Source: Nectonema munidae
Taxonomy: Eukaryota; Nematomorpha; Nectonematoida; Nectonematidae
Assembly (NCBI GenBank): GCA_030549495.1
Contig: JAUIRK010000751.1
Span: 186,001-250,000, forward strand
Direction: 5' to 3'
Length of the DNA stretch: 64,000 nucleotides
The position numbers and the translations under genes were made by a program. This document shows, piece by piece, positions 1 to 11,350 of this stretch. The notes beneath the pieces are model-generated. The model searched no databases and had not been told where the DNA came from. It saw only the letters and a program-made list of their open reading frames with translations. Numbering within the stretch: the stretch's first letter is position 1; each line of letters opens with the position of its first letter.

Positions 1-2126
1 TATAGCTCGGTTTTTTTGTATCTGGAAAGATTGAAATTTTGGTTAGGGTTTTTAAATCTGAATTTTTTTTTCATTGAAATAAAATGAGCAGATATAGAAT
101 ATTTTTGAAAGTTTTTTGTTTCATTTATCCTTTTAAAATTTGTATTCTACATAGCTTTGTTCCACAATAAATTTAGTTGATAATTTACTATATTTTTTAA
201 TAAACATCATGATATAAAGTGGAGGGGGAAAATGGGGGTCAGTAAAAAGCTAGAGGGGGAGGGGGGTGCCTTAGCCCTCTTTAAAATCGCTACTGTTCAA
301 GCCCCCCCCCCCCTCCTCCCAAACCAACAATGAATAGCTACGACTAGGGTGAACATGCAGCTATAAGAACAGCATCAGACTACAAAATAAAGCATTATTG
401 AGGTTATAAAAGGATTTATAGGTGGCACAAATAGAAAGTTTAATGACATTTCTCTTATTTGTAAGCATATTTTTCAGGTAGGTTTGATCGAGACAAGAAA
501 ACTTTGAGTTTTAATATCATTTTCCAATATAACAGAAAGGTTAATAATTTAGTAAAATAAATATCTCAAACTGATTTGAAAATAAAAAAACACAGTAGAT
601 AATATTTTGTACATGTCACTGAAGAATTTTTGATTAAAAAACCATAAAAGTTTTCACAAATTGCTTGTGAAATCCCTTTTACAGATACAAACTCATCAAG
701 TCAACTGTATTTGACTTTAAGCTCATAAGCTTCCTAAAAATCTATAATAAATTGGAAGGAGACGAATAAAAAATATTAGTTTTTTGCTTTCTGCTTGACT
801 TAAGTTGAAAAAGATTCACAGAGTTGAAATATCCTCTCAAAGATTTGTCATAATACCATACTATATTCTCGTTTAAAAAATATTAGTGGTCTACAATTTT
901 TGCAAGGCATGATTCTAAACGTAGAGAAATTAATTTGTTTTTAAAGACATTCAATAATCTACAATAATAATAATCTGTACTACAGAAGCGAAGATTATAT
1001 GAGACATATTTATAGCCACAAACATAATTACAAAGTGGTTTTAATTAATCCGTATAAGCCATGGATTAATGCAACATCTGCCTTTGTTACGAGTCTATGA
1101 TTGTTGTGTCGTGAATAGTGCGGCTGGATGATGCCCAAAATCAAGCAAAATGTTGAAATATTTCACGCGACTTTGACGCGGTTAGTTGACTAATGTTACT
1201 GAAAACAAACTAAATTTTAGGCTATATCGCTCTTTTTGAGATTGAAGTATTTCAGTGTATGGGTTTCTAATGGCAACATGCATTTAGTATGTACGAAACA
1301 TGGAGATTCTTGATTTTTTGTTGAAAAAAGAGGGAGAACTGAATTAATCTACAGAATTCTTTTTAACAAAAAGCATTTTGTTAAATATAATTGACAATAA
1401 CACAATAAAGTACTAATAAGCTAAACAAAAACTAAATGAATCATTCTTTTTAATTGTTATATGCTTTGGCTGCTTGCTTTCTTTGACAGATTCAGTATTT
1501 CTTCATCTCGTCTCCGATTATAACAAATATTTTTGCTGGATCATGTGTCTTCATAACAAAAATGCTTGCCAATATACCATCTAACTTTAAAGAAGATGGC
1601 ATATCGTTTTAATTTTTCGTGCAAGAACTTTTATTTTGGAAATATAATGCCACAAATCATCTAGTAGATATTGAACAATGTTGTTGCCCTTGTCATCAAT
1701 ATCATCAACAATGATATCATATATATAATATTATATTGATTCAATTTTTTTTAAATGTAGATTATAAAATTTTTAAAAACCGGGAGATAAAAACTGGACA
1801 CCGAGAGAAAGCAACCAAAACTGAGAGTCTCCCGGTATTGGCGGGAGAGTTAACAGGTATTAAATAGGAAAATTTGTGTCCAGAATGTCAAAAAATGTAT
1901 ATGTATGTACGATTACACTAACACTCCTAACTTCGACCCTAACACTAATGCCAATTCTACACTAATCCCAACCTCGACAATAAGTTCTAAAATTTTACAC
2001 ATAAGGCCCATCTGAAAGTCCGTTGAGCACTTTTGTCAATCAAGTGGTATGCAAATTGAGGAATAAATTTGAATGGTCAAAATCAGCGGTAGAGAGAAAT
2101 TTTGATGAACGTGAAAGTAGGTTTAC
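1..2126 (-). other. Presumed first intron of RABGGTB (non-coding)
   Basis: A GT donor follows the RABGGTB exon at 2126-2125 on the minus strand and no second RABGGTB exon is recognisable down to base 1, so this stretch is inferred to be intron of at least 2.1 kb. It holds a G-run/C-run cluster at 221-317 and a small inverted repeat, CCGGGAGA at 1780-1787 against TCTCCCGG at 1828-1835. A CTAA-rich degenerate tract lies at about 1917-1975. Nothing coding is seen. Confidence 0.55.
221..317. repeat. G-run / C-run cluster (G4-capable)
   Basis: Four G-runs of five or more occur at about 221-268 on the plus strand and a 14-base C-run follows at about 301-314. The G-runs could form a G-quadruplex. 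Similar homopolymer G/C blocks recur at 7530, 25583 and 63058, so this is probably the end of a dispersed repeat rather than a regulatory site. Confidence 0.5.
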
Positions 2127-2546
2127 CTCACCCCACTCATCTCCACAAAAACTGCCATCACTATTCTGCAAGCTGAGAATGTAGTTGCACACAGCTTCTT
2201 TGTCGATTCTTTCTAGCGCATCCAGGAGAATCAGAATCTGAACTGCGCTCAGCGTGAACAGAATGTGAGGGTCGTAGTTGACAGAAGCGCCAAAGCCTCC
2301 AGACTTGTCTTGGCATTGCAGCACAAAGTCGATGATCTCCTTTCTGTTCACTTTATCCAGGTGTTTGGTTAGGCGTAGGGCAGTGCAGCACCAGTACACG
2401 CCACTGAGTCTAATGTGCTCTGACATGATGTAGAAATAATCATCTTTATTCTTTTCATATGAGAGAAGAAAGTTTATGTGCTTATCCAAAAGTAGTGTAT
2501 TAATGGAGTTTTCTGGAATAACGATATCTTTTAAGGGAATAGCCAT
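2127..2546 (-). CDS. RABGGTB: Rab geranylgeranyltransferase beta subunit, first coding exon (partial)
   Basis: Catalytic beta subunit of Rab geranylgeranyltransferase (GGTase-II), the cytosolic enzyme that adds two geranylgeranyl groups to C-terminal cysteines of Rab GTPases presented by REP. The 140 codons align along the human protein from its N-terminus: TLLLDKH near residue 17, MSEHIRLSGVYW at 41-52, and prenyltransferase-type helical repeats at about 62-108 (QDKSGGFGASV, DPHILFTLSAVQIL) and 114-140 (LQNSDGSFCGDEWGE). The exon ends in phase 0 at GGTGAG followed by GTAAAC, exactly where similarity stops; the 28 codons read past that point are intron. The start is ATG at 2546. The zinc ligands (Asp, Cys, His) and the rest of the (alpha/alpha)6 barrel belong to later exons outside the window. 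It is the only gene here with a visible intron. Confidence 0.9.
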
Positions 2547-4735
2547 TATGTAAACTTACATTTTTGATTCCTTAAAAATTATATCATTAAAAATAGGCCA
2601 ATACAATGATAATAATTTTAACACGTTTTCGCTTTGTATATCGATAGCTTGGCAAAGCTTCGGAGGCATTTTATATGCTGTAGAAGCGTGAACCTACTAT
2701 ATATATATATATCTCTTTTTGCAAAAAACTTGGTGTGCTTATAACTTTTTTTCGATAAAACGTAAACTCACCATACTTTGCATAGCTGTTTAGATATAAA
2801 AATGGAACCTCATATCAAAATTTCAAACAATTTGAACAAATTTTTAAAAAAGATATTAAACATCAAATAAAAAATTTTTGCATAGATAAGTTACTATCGT
2901 TATGTATATCGTGTCAGGACATTTGGCCGACAGACATCTGACCGAATGGACATATAGCCGACGTACATTTGGCCGAACCGACATTTCAACAAACGGACAT
3001 TTGATCGAATAAACATTTAGAATAGATTTTAGAATAAACATTAGAATTTAGAATTTTTTTTTGGTTTAAAACTAAAGATATACTCATCAGGTCTATATAC
3101 AAACTTTCACCACTCATTAGCACTTTTTGCACCTTTAGATCCTTTGGCTATATATTATACCTTTATCAATGAAGCGCTTCGCCATATTAAGTATACCCCG
3201 CACGTATACGCACCAGCGAAATAAAGTGATGCAGTTACAAAATTTGCATATGCATGCAAGTCTTTGGTCTACTATAACGAGTTCTATATACTATTAAATT
3301 TTATACGTTTTTATTTTGTCATTTTTGTTTCTTGACATACATGTCAAATTAAAGCTCTAACTAAGCCTTTTGATATTTACTTCGAATATAACCTAAATTT
3401 TTACGAAGCTTCAAACTTGCCATTTTTCGGCTTTTTAAACATGATTCGGGTGTTTCACATTAAATTTAAATTATCATTTTTAAAAAGTTAAAATTTCTAA
3501 AAATGTATGCGCTGGTATTGTTTTTTCTCTCAATTAAATATTAGCAAATCTTACAAATTATCTTTTTTGAGTTAGCATTTTTGAGGCCTTTTAGGAATGA
3601 TATGAATGAAAGTATTAAATTTGGTTGCACTATGGAATACCATTTTTATCGAAGGAATTTTTATCTTTAATAAATCTCATCCTTTAAAAATGTTGTTTGA
3701 AATTGTTTTTTAAATTGAATAATAGTATACTAAGTATGTTTAAATATTGACTTCTTTAGACGATACTATAAAAAGTTTATATTGTTGGAAATTCTTTTCA
3801 AATATATATTTTTGAGTATAATATTATGTCGTTATTTTGGCAATACAATTTATGAAAAAATAGCATTTATTTTTTAATTTTTTAGAGTTGAGATATATTC
3901 TTTTTTTGAGAATGAATTTTCACCAAACTTTAAACTTTAGTTTTTTTTTATAAAAACTTTAGGAAGATTTTTAACTAAAATCTAAAAAATCTTAGTGCAA
4001 ACGAGTTAAGCTTTTTTAGTTTATAATTGTTTTGGCCCCGCCACTAATTTTTTCAATTTTCTGCTCGATAAATGTTCCATAAACAATTCCATAAATGAAT
4101 AATTAATCGCCTGCTTATTAATCGTCTGATTAACCCTCGCAATACGGCCTATTTTTGTCCCTTCAAATGACGGAGCAATGGAAAAAAACTCCATTGATTA
4201 CGCACAGTAAAAGCCAAACTTAAATATTCACGACTGCACAGCAGTTGGTTAGAATGATGATGATATTGTAATAGAGAATATTTTATCTATACCATATTCT
4301 TACATCACACTTGGTTGGTTGAAATTGATACAGAAATAGCACACTTGTAATTGTATCACAAATAAATTTTAGTATTTTCATGAATACTCCAAATACGTCA
4401 GCAAAGTTGATACATTGAACTATAGACGTACATCGTTGTTATATGACACAATCACGTACCGTTACCCTATATGTAATTCATACATACCGATATATATAAC
4501 GTCCTCTTCATTGTGTTACATATGGCAACCGTTTTTTCAAGTCTTCATCTTGGGTAGATTTTTTATCACTCGTTATTTTACTTGTATATATCTTCATTTG
4601 TTGCGTTTTTTGTTTCTCCCTCTCTTTTATAACAATGAGTGGACCTGACGACTTAGAAGATCGTTATTCTTGCTCGTCTGAATCTCTGTGAGTGCTCCGG
4701 TTACTGTGTATTCGTCACTCAAGCGGCGCAAATAA
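2547..4735. other. Intergenic, A/T-rich
   Basis: No gene is recognisable. It contains a phrase repeat at 2911-3022, a TA run at 2699-2711, and TTAACCCT (a piggyBac-like terminus) at 4130-4137. Short open frames here have no coding character. Confidence 0.5.
2911..3022. repeat. Phrase repeat GGACATTTGGCCGA
   Basis: Degenerate head-to-tail units of about 15 bp of the type GACATTTGGCCGAA are repeated about seven times. Related phrases built on 'rGACAATTyGGCC' and 'CCAAAACGTCCGAAA' occur in foldback elements at 12.9-13.5 kb and 24.6-25.3 kb, which suggests one style of mobile foldback repeat. Confidence 0.6.
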
Positions 4736-5745
4736 ATTAACCCTTTTTTGATTTTATATGTATAATGTACATAGCGAAAAATGTATTAAAATGTATAGAA
4801 ATTTTCTTTGCATGGATGTACATAGCAAGCATAGGAAAAAAATTTAGTTAAGATGAATCTACATAGCAAGTATAGAGAAATTTAGTTAACATGGATGTAC
4901 ATAGCAAGTATAGAGAAAAATCTATTAAATATAGAAAATTTTCTTTTCATGGATGTACATAGGAAGTATAGGAAAAGTTATTTAAGATAGAGTATTAATC
5001 AACGTATTCATTGTACAAGTATATATAGGAAAATTTACATTGTAAGGTATAGAAATTTAGTTAATTAGTAATTTAGTTTAGGAAGTATAGGAAAAGTTAT
5101 TTAAGATAGAGTATTAATCAACGTATTCAATGTACAGGTATATATAGGAAAATTTTCATTGTAAGGTATAGAAATTTAGTTAACATGGATGTACATAGCA
5201 AGTATGGGGAAAAGTCTATTAAAATGTATAGAAAATTTCATTTACATGGATGTACATAGGAAGTATAGAAAAAGTTGTGTAAGATGGAGTATTAATTCAT
5301 GTACACGATTAATTCACGTATTCAATGTACACGTGTACATAGGAAAACTTTTATTGTAAGTAATAAAAATTTAGTTAACATGGATGTACATAGCAAGTAT
5401 GGGGAAAAGTCTATTAAATTGTATATAAAATTTCATTTACATGGATGTACATATAGGAAGTATAGAAAACTTTCATTGTAAGGTATAGAAATTTAGTTAA
5501 CATGGATGTACATAGCAAGCATAGAGAAAAATGTATTAAATTGTATATAAAATTTCATTTACATGAATGTACATAGGAAGTATAGAAAAAGTTGTGTAAG
5601 ATAGTATTAATTCATGTACACGATTAATTCACGTATTCAATGTACACGTGTACATAGGAAAACTTTCATTATAAGGTATAGCAATTTAGTTAACATGGAT
5701 GTACAATGTACATAGCAAGTATAAAGAAAATTTTCAATACAAAAC
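4736..5745 (+). repeat. Complex minisatellite, GGATGTACATAG type
   Basis: About 1 kb built from variants of one phrase: ACATGGATGTACATAG, then CAAGTATAG or GAAGTATAG, then an A-rich spacer and GTAAGGTATAGAAATTTAG. Longer registers are visible: the TTAACATGGATGTACATAGC unit recurs near 4870, 5180, 5376, 5496 and 5692, giving alternating spacings of about 120 and 196 bp after an initial 300 bp. It starts just after TTAACCC at 4737. Not coding. Confidence 0.85.
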
Positions 5746-6022
5746 AAAAACAAATTAGCGAAATGACGTAACATAGCGAAATCATGTTGGCAATGATGAA
5801 TAAACAAATTAAAACACGTTTGATGATTTGTGTAATACGATTGCAAAGTGTACGATGAAAATATTTATCTGGTGAATTGTATGCTGATTGAAGATATATG
5901 CGTTAGGTAAGGTGAGTTTGTTTGAAAATGGATGTTTTTTAAAAGTAATGGTATTGTTCACTAAGGATGACTTTTAATTTTGGAAAAATGAGAAAGTTTT
6001 ATTAAGGATAATGGTATTGTTC

Positions 6023-6080
6023 ACTATGTACATCCATGTTAACTAAATTTCTATACCTTACAATGAAAGTTTTCCTATAT
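6023..6080 (-). repeat. Inverted copy of the minisatellite unit
   Basis: The segment reads as the reverse complement of the unit at about 5455-5514 (CTATGTACATCCATG ... TACCTTACAATGAAAG). Together with the array it makes an inverted pair about 0.5 kb apart, as in a foldback element. A 16-bp direct repeat, ATGGTATTGTTCACTA, lies just inside it, near 5949 and 6010. Confidence 0.75.
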
Positions 6081-6699
6081 ACATAATACACATTAAGATT
6101 ATTCTAGGAAAATTCATTTGCCTATCGAGCTGAAATTTTAATGATTGTTTAACAATTTTCCCTCTATTTATGACTCAAAGTTTTATACAGTATGTATACA
6201 ACTTTACAAAAGGATGGATGAAAATTATGCGTAATCTTTTTTTATTAGTAAACGGGCATTGAAATTCTCAAGAAGCGTTGTTGCAATGATACATTATGTA
6301 GAATCTTCCAATACCGGTCGTTTAGAAAATCGAATCTCTCGCTAAACCGAAAGTTTTTTGAGCTAAAAACTAGATTTGATTGCTGTTTTTTATGTAAGGC
6401 CTCATAGGATTCATACTTCAATAAGCTAAATCTATTCTACAGAATAGAATGCTACGCAAAACTGAACCATTTAGACCAGAGGTCGGCAACCTTTTTGTTC
6501 TAGAGCCATTTCCACACCTATTTTCCAAAAAAACAGTCTAGAGCCACAAAAACTAAAAACTTACTAAGAAAAGAAATGAGCACATTATATCTTGAACCTC
6601 GATGAGAGAAAGTAGTACTAACAAATAATTGGCTTTCTGCTTCATGGCTGTCTTATGAGCATATAATTCTCTTCATTTATTCATGGGCGTATGAACTGA
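6081..6699. other. Intergenic with a hAT-like terminus at 6479
   Basis: Mostly featureless. CAGAGGTCGGCAACC at about 6479-6493 matches the usual end of hAT-type MITEs (CAGnGGTCGGCAACC). No matching right end was found, so it is a solo or truncated terminus. Confidence 0.4.
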
Positions 6700-7265
6700 C
6701 TTCAATAAAATATCGCGAGAGAGAACTTGGAATGAATAAAAACACAACGGTTGACTGGAACAATTACATGAGAGAGGTATGTCTTTGGAAGCTCCGTAAA
6801 CACCCTATTGCCATTGGTGGTCCAGGTATGCATGTGGAGGAAAAATCATGTTGGTCCAATTCTTCCACAACAGTGAGTGTTTAGAGGTATTTGCATTGAA
6901 GTCAAGGAAGTTTTCATGTTAGCTGTTAAAGATCCCACAGAAAGTACTCTAATTTCGCTCATCAAAAAATACCTACGTTCCGGAATGACAATATTTTCTG
7001 ATAAATGGCGTGCATATCGTACAATTGAGGCTCAACGTTTTCAAGAAGCATCGATATATCAACATCTGCCAGTAAATCACAGTCAAAATTTTGTGGATCC
7101 TGACAGTGGAACACATACCTAACATATTGAACGACTTTGGCGTTCTGCATAGGTCAGAAACAAGAGGCAATGTGGAACTGATCGAGAGATGCTAAATAGA
7201 TATTTAGTAACTTTTCATTTTATTCTTCTTCATAGAAAACAAAAAAAATGCTTTGAAGCAAAGTT
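6700..7265 (+). pseudogene. Merlin / IS1016-type transposase remnant
   Basis: Remnant of a Merlin DNA transposon (IS1595/ISXO2-like DDE transposase). Around 6745-6850 the frames give WNNYMREVC and IGGPG, typical of the segment before the first catalytic Asp. From 6877 the translation IEVKEVFMLAVKDPTESTL, then GMTIFSDKWRAYRTIEA and VNHSQNFVDPDSGTHT matches the DDE domain: SDxWxAY carries the second Asp and NHSxxFVDPxxGxHTNxIE(R)LWR the last part. The frame continues past a stop as IERLW after 7122, so the gene is interrupted by stops and frameshifts and has no intact N-terminus. Termini and target duplication were not identified. Confidence 0.75.
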
Positions 7266-7482
7266 AAAAATTTGTTTAAGAATATTATAATAAAAATGAG
7301 CGTTTGTAGATTTAATTGATTTGTTTTTTTAATGTCAAAAAAACAAATTAAAAAGTAACCAGCAAAGTAATTTAACAATTAAAAAAATATATTTATAAGC
7401 TTTAAAATACTTTTTAAAATTTTTAGAAAACTTTTTATTTATTTCTTGAAAACTATCATTGAGAAATTGGATGAAAAAGGTA

Positions 7483-7575
7483 TTAACCCTATTAGTGCTG
7501 GGCAAAATTTGTTCGCTCAAGTGCTGGTGAGGGGGGGGGGAGGGGTGTAAAGTGCCCCCCCCCCCCCATTTTTCT
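7483..7575. repeat. TTAACCCT terminus followed by G10/C13 hairpin
   Basis: TTAACCCTATTAGTGCTGGG begins at 7483 and looks like a piggyBac-type end. A run of ten G, AGGGG, a short spacer and thirteen C follow at 7529-7567 and could fold into a very stable hairpin. It abuts the satellite starting at about 7575. Confidence 0.5.
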
Positions 7576-9500
7576 CAGATATTAATAAGTTTTTATAAAT
7601 ATTTTTAATGTTACATATATATTTCAACTATGCTGAATTCAGTTGTGATGTCCCTTTTTTATCAAAATCAATCAAACCTGTCAAAAATTGATTTATATTT
7701 GACAGCTCATCTCAAAAAGGAACTTTTTATTTAAATAATTAAATAAAGTTTTTTACACATGTATACCCATTTTCAAATGTTGAATTCAGTGGTGATATTC
7801 ATTTTTTATGAAAATCAATAAAACTTGTCAAAAAATTGATCTAAATGTGACAGCTCATCTCAAAAAGGAACTTTTTATCTAAATAATTATATAAAGTTTT
7901 TTACACATGTATACCAATTTTCAACTATGCTGAATTCAGTGGTGATATTCATTTTTTATAAAAATCAATCAAACAGGTCAAAAAATTGATCTAAATGTAA
8001 CAGCCCATCTCAAAAAGAAACTTTTTATCTAAATAAGTATATAAAGTTTTTTACACATGTATACCCATTTTCAACTATGCTGAATTCAGTGGTGATATTC
8101 ATTTTTTATGAAAATCAATCAAACCTGTCAAAAAATTGATCTAAATGTAACAGCCCATCTCAAAAAGAAACTTTTTATCTAAATAAGTATATAAAGTTTT
8201 TTACACATGTATACCCATTTTCAAATATGCTGAATTCAGTGGTTTCATTTTTTATGAAAATCATTCAAACCTGTCAAAAAATTGATCTAAATGTGACAGC
8301 TAATTTCAAAAAGGAACTTTTTATCTAAATTATATAAAGTTTTTTACACATGTATACCCATTTTCAAATATGCTGAATTCAGTGGTGATATTCATTTTTT
8401 ATGAAAATCAATCAAACCTGTCAAAAAATTGATCTAAATGTGACAGCTCATCTCAAAAAGGAACTTTTTATCGAAATAAGTATATAAAGTTTTTTACACA
8501 TGTATACCCGTTTTCAAATATACTGAATTCAGTGGTCATATTCATTTTTTTATGAAAATCAATCAAACCTGTCTAAAAATTGATCTAATAGCTCATCTCA
8601 AAAAGAAACTTTTTATCAAAATAATTATATAAAGTTTTTTACACATGTATACCCATTTTCAATTATGCTGAATTCAGTGGTGATATTCATTTTTTATGAA
8701 AATCAATCAAACCTGTCAAAAAATTGATCTAAATGTAACAGCCCATCTCAAAAAGAAACTTTTTATCTAAATAAGTATATAAAGTTTTTTACACATTTAT
8801 ACCCATTTTCAAATATGCTGAATTCAGTGGTGATATTCATTTTTTATGAAAATCAATCAAACTTTAATCTAAATGTGACAGCTCATCTCAAAAAGAAGCT
8901 TTTAATCTAAATAATTATATAATGTTTTTTACACATCAATTTTCAAGCATGCTGAATTCAGTGGTGATATTCATTTTTTTTATAAAAAATCATTCAAACC
9001 TGTCAAAAAAGTGATTTACATATGACAGCTCATCTCAAAAAAGAAACTTTTTATCTAAGTAATAATATAAAGTTTTTTACACATATATACCCATTTTTAA
9101 GCATGTGTAATTCAGTGGTGATATTCATTTTTTTATGAAAATTAATCAAAAGTGTCAAAAAATTGATTTATCCCAAAAAGAAAGGATCAGTCACGGTTTT
9201 TTGAATTAGAGAATTACGATTAATAGAAAGTATAAGGAGATGATGAAGTTTACCGTGTATGGCATTTTACACACATATACCCATTTTCAAGTAGGCTGTG
9301 TTTACTGGTTATATTCTTTTTTTTATTATAAAAAAATTAGTCAAACCTGACAAAATAATTTAAATATGACAGCCCATGTCAAAATTAAAATTTTTATTCT
9401 TATAAAAAGTTTTTTATACATTTCAAGTATGTAGAATTTAATGGTGATGTCATTTTTTATGAAATCAATAAAACCTGTCAAAAAAAATCGATAATTCACT
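7575..9500 (+). repeat. Satellite A, ~150-bp monomer, about 13 copies
   Basis: Head-to-tail array. Each unit contains TTTTTTACACATGTATACCC, then TGCTGAATTCAGTGGTGATA, AAAATCAATCAAACCTGTC, AAATGTGACAGCTCATCTC and AAACTTTTTATCTAAATAA. The GAATTCAG phrase recurs near 7632, 7778, 7930, 8078, 8229, 8373, 8522, 8667, 8817 and 8950, with degraded units near 9105, 9294 and 9432. Central units are nearly identical and both edges are diverged, as expected when unequal crossover homogenises the middle. Confidence 0.95.
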
Positions 9501-10449
9501 CAAAATATTTCATTCTACAGTAACTTATGTAACTCGATAGGACCTCCATCTTTTTGGCTACAAATTCGTTATCGACTTGTAGTCTCTACGTCATATTATA
9601 ATTTACAGTATGTAATTTTGCTATTCATTCCATGATGATCCTTTCTTGGTAGCTCTTTTTTCATTAGAAATTTATATTCTTCAATGTGTGTTCGAAAATT
9701 TTTTTATAATGATAAAATTACTTTTTTCCTCTCTCAAAGCATTCTGATTAAAGAATCTTCTTGTTGATCTTAGACTTTTTAATCAGTATCGTGTATTTTA
9801 TTATCAGGCCTGAATATTTGTCAACCAATCTTATTTCAAAGGTTTTTTCTGATGAATCATTCGTGATGTTCATTGTTCAATTACAAAAAGTTGTCCACGT
9901 TCTTCATCTAAAAAATTATTTCTTTGACGCAAAAGGAAAAAGATGGACAAATTCAATTTAAATTAAAAATATCTTGATAGTGACTAAATTCTCACATATT
10001 GGCATCTGTGCCATTTTTGATAAATCTGACCTATTCTAAATTTTCAGATTTCCTACCCATCTTAGCTAAATGTTAATTGTAATCCTATATGATAAGCTAT
10101 AGATTTAAATATTTTTCATTTGTAAAAGAGGAACTTCTTTTTCACAGTCAAAATCTTTTTGAAGCATCTATTATATAATTAAACCAATTTCTAGTTCATT
10201 AGAACATAGTAAATGTTCCATTTAGTCAAGATACATATTTTTTTTAATTATTTGTTTTGATCACATGTTCTCTTTTCAATTAGTTTTCAACTTCGTTCCT
10301 TCTCTCATACAAATTTTCAAAAGATTTTATAATACGTTTTGTTACTCAAGATAATTGTAGAAAGTATTATAAGCCAAAATATACAAAAAAAAAGTATATT
10401 TTCACTATATATCTAATATGCAGCCATTTTTTGAAAATTTTTTACAGAA
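9501..10449. other. Intergenic between two satellites
   Basis: A/T-rich, no repeat or gene recognised. The open frame at 9761-9961 has no recognisable similarity and is judged chance. Confidence 0.4.
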
Positions 10450-11350
10450 CTGTTTTTCAGGCATACATTACTAATTCAATTGCCACTTCGAGATATTTTT
10501 TAGCCGTATTATCCAAAATCCAGTACAGAAATAAAATAAGCATAGTCGATTTGGTATAAAACAGATATTTTATTTTTTTGAAAATATTTTTGAAGACAGT
10601 ATCTAGAAGTAAATCGCAAATCTGATTGAAGCTTTCAGATATTTTAAAACCCAAAATGCCAAAACTGAGTCCAAAAATGAAACCAGCATCTTCCATTTGG
10701 CATAAAAACAGATATTTTATTTAAATTTCAAAAATATTTCTGTAGACATTAGACGTAAATCGAAGATTTGTTTGATACTTTCAGACATTTAAAACCTCTA
10801 AAAGCAAAAAATGTTTTCAGAAATAAAAATTATCATGGTCGAAGTGGTATAAAAACATATATTTCATATAAAATTAGAGAGAATATTTTGGGATATAGTT
10901 TTACGACATAAACCGCAAATTTGATTAACACTAGCAGTAAAACCTCTAAATGCGAAAACTGTGTTCAGAAATGAAATCATCATGATCTATTTGCTATAAA
11001 AACATATATTTCACGTAAAATTTGAATCAATATTTTAGAAAACTAATTTTAGAACTAAACGCAAATTTGATTGATACTTATATGTATTTTCAAATTCAAA
11101 CTGCAAAAATTGAGTCCATAAATGAAACTAGCATGATTGATTTGGTATAAAAACATATATTTAATTGTAAAATTTGAATGAATGTTTTTGGAGACAATTT
11201 TTAGAAGTAAACCGCAAATTTCATTAACACTTATAAGTGTTTTCACATCCTAAATGTAAAAAATGAGTCCAGAAATGAAAATAGCATGACCGATTTAGTA
11301 TAAAAACATATATTTTATGTAAAATTTGAAGGTATATTTTATTAGATACA
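10450..11350 (+). repeat. Satellite B, ~150-bp monomer, about 6 copies
   Basis: The landmark GGTATAAAAACATATATTT recurs near 10549, 10699, 10847, 10993, 11147 and 11299, spacings of 146-154 bp. Other shared phrases are AAACCGCAAATTTGATT, GAGTCCAGAAATGAAA and GTAAAATTTGAA. Units differ from each other much more than those of satellite A and the sequence is unrelated, but the period is almost the same. Confidence 0.9.

Noticed and set aside
1917-1975. Telomere-like CTAACCC repeat tract
   Set aside because: Units are irregular (CTAACACT, CCCTAACACT, CACTAATCCC) and do not form a regular telomeric repeat.
4415-4648. 77-codon open frame
   Set aside because: Composition follows the A/T-rich background, no motif or neighbour supports it, and it lies just before a minisatellite.
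5299-5846. Open frames inside the minisatellite (both strands)
   Set aside because: They are made wholly or mainly of repeat units and have no independent coding signal.
4736-9500. CRISPR array
   Set aside because: Repeats are long, contiguous and without unique spacers; the genome is eukaryotic.
10457-11246. Minus-strand frames of 79 and 63 codons with similar peptide patterns
   Set aside because: The similarity between them comes from the ~150-bp satellite period, not from a protein repeat.
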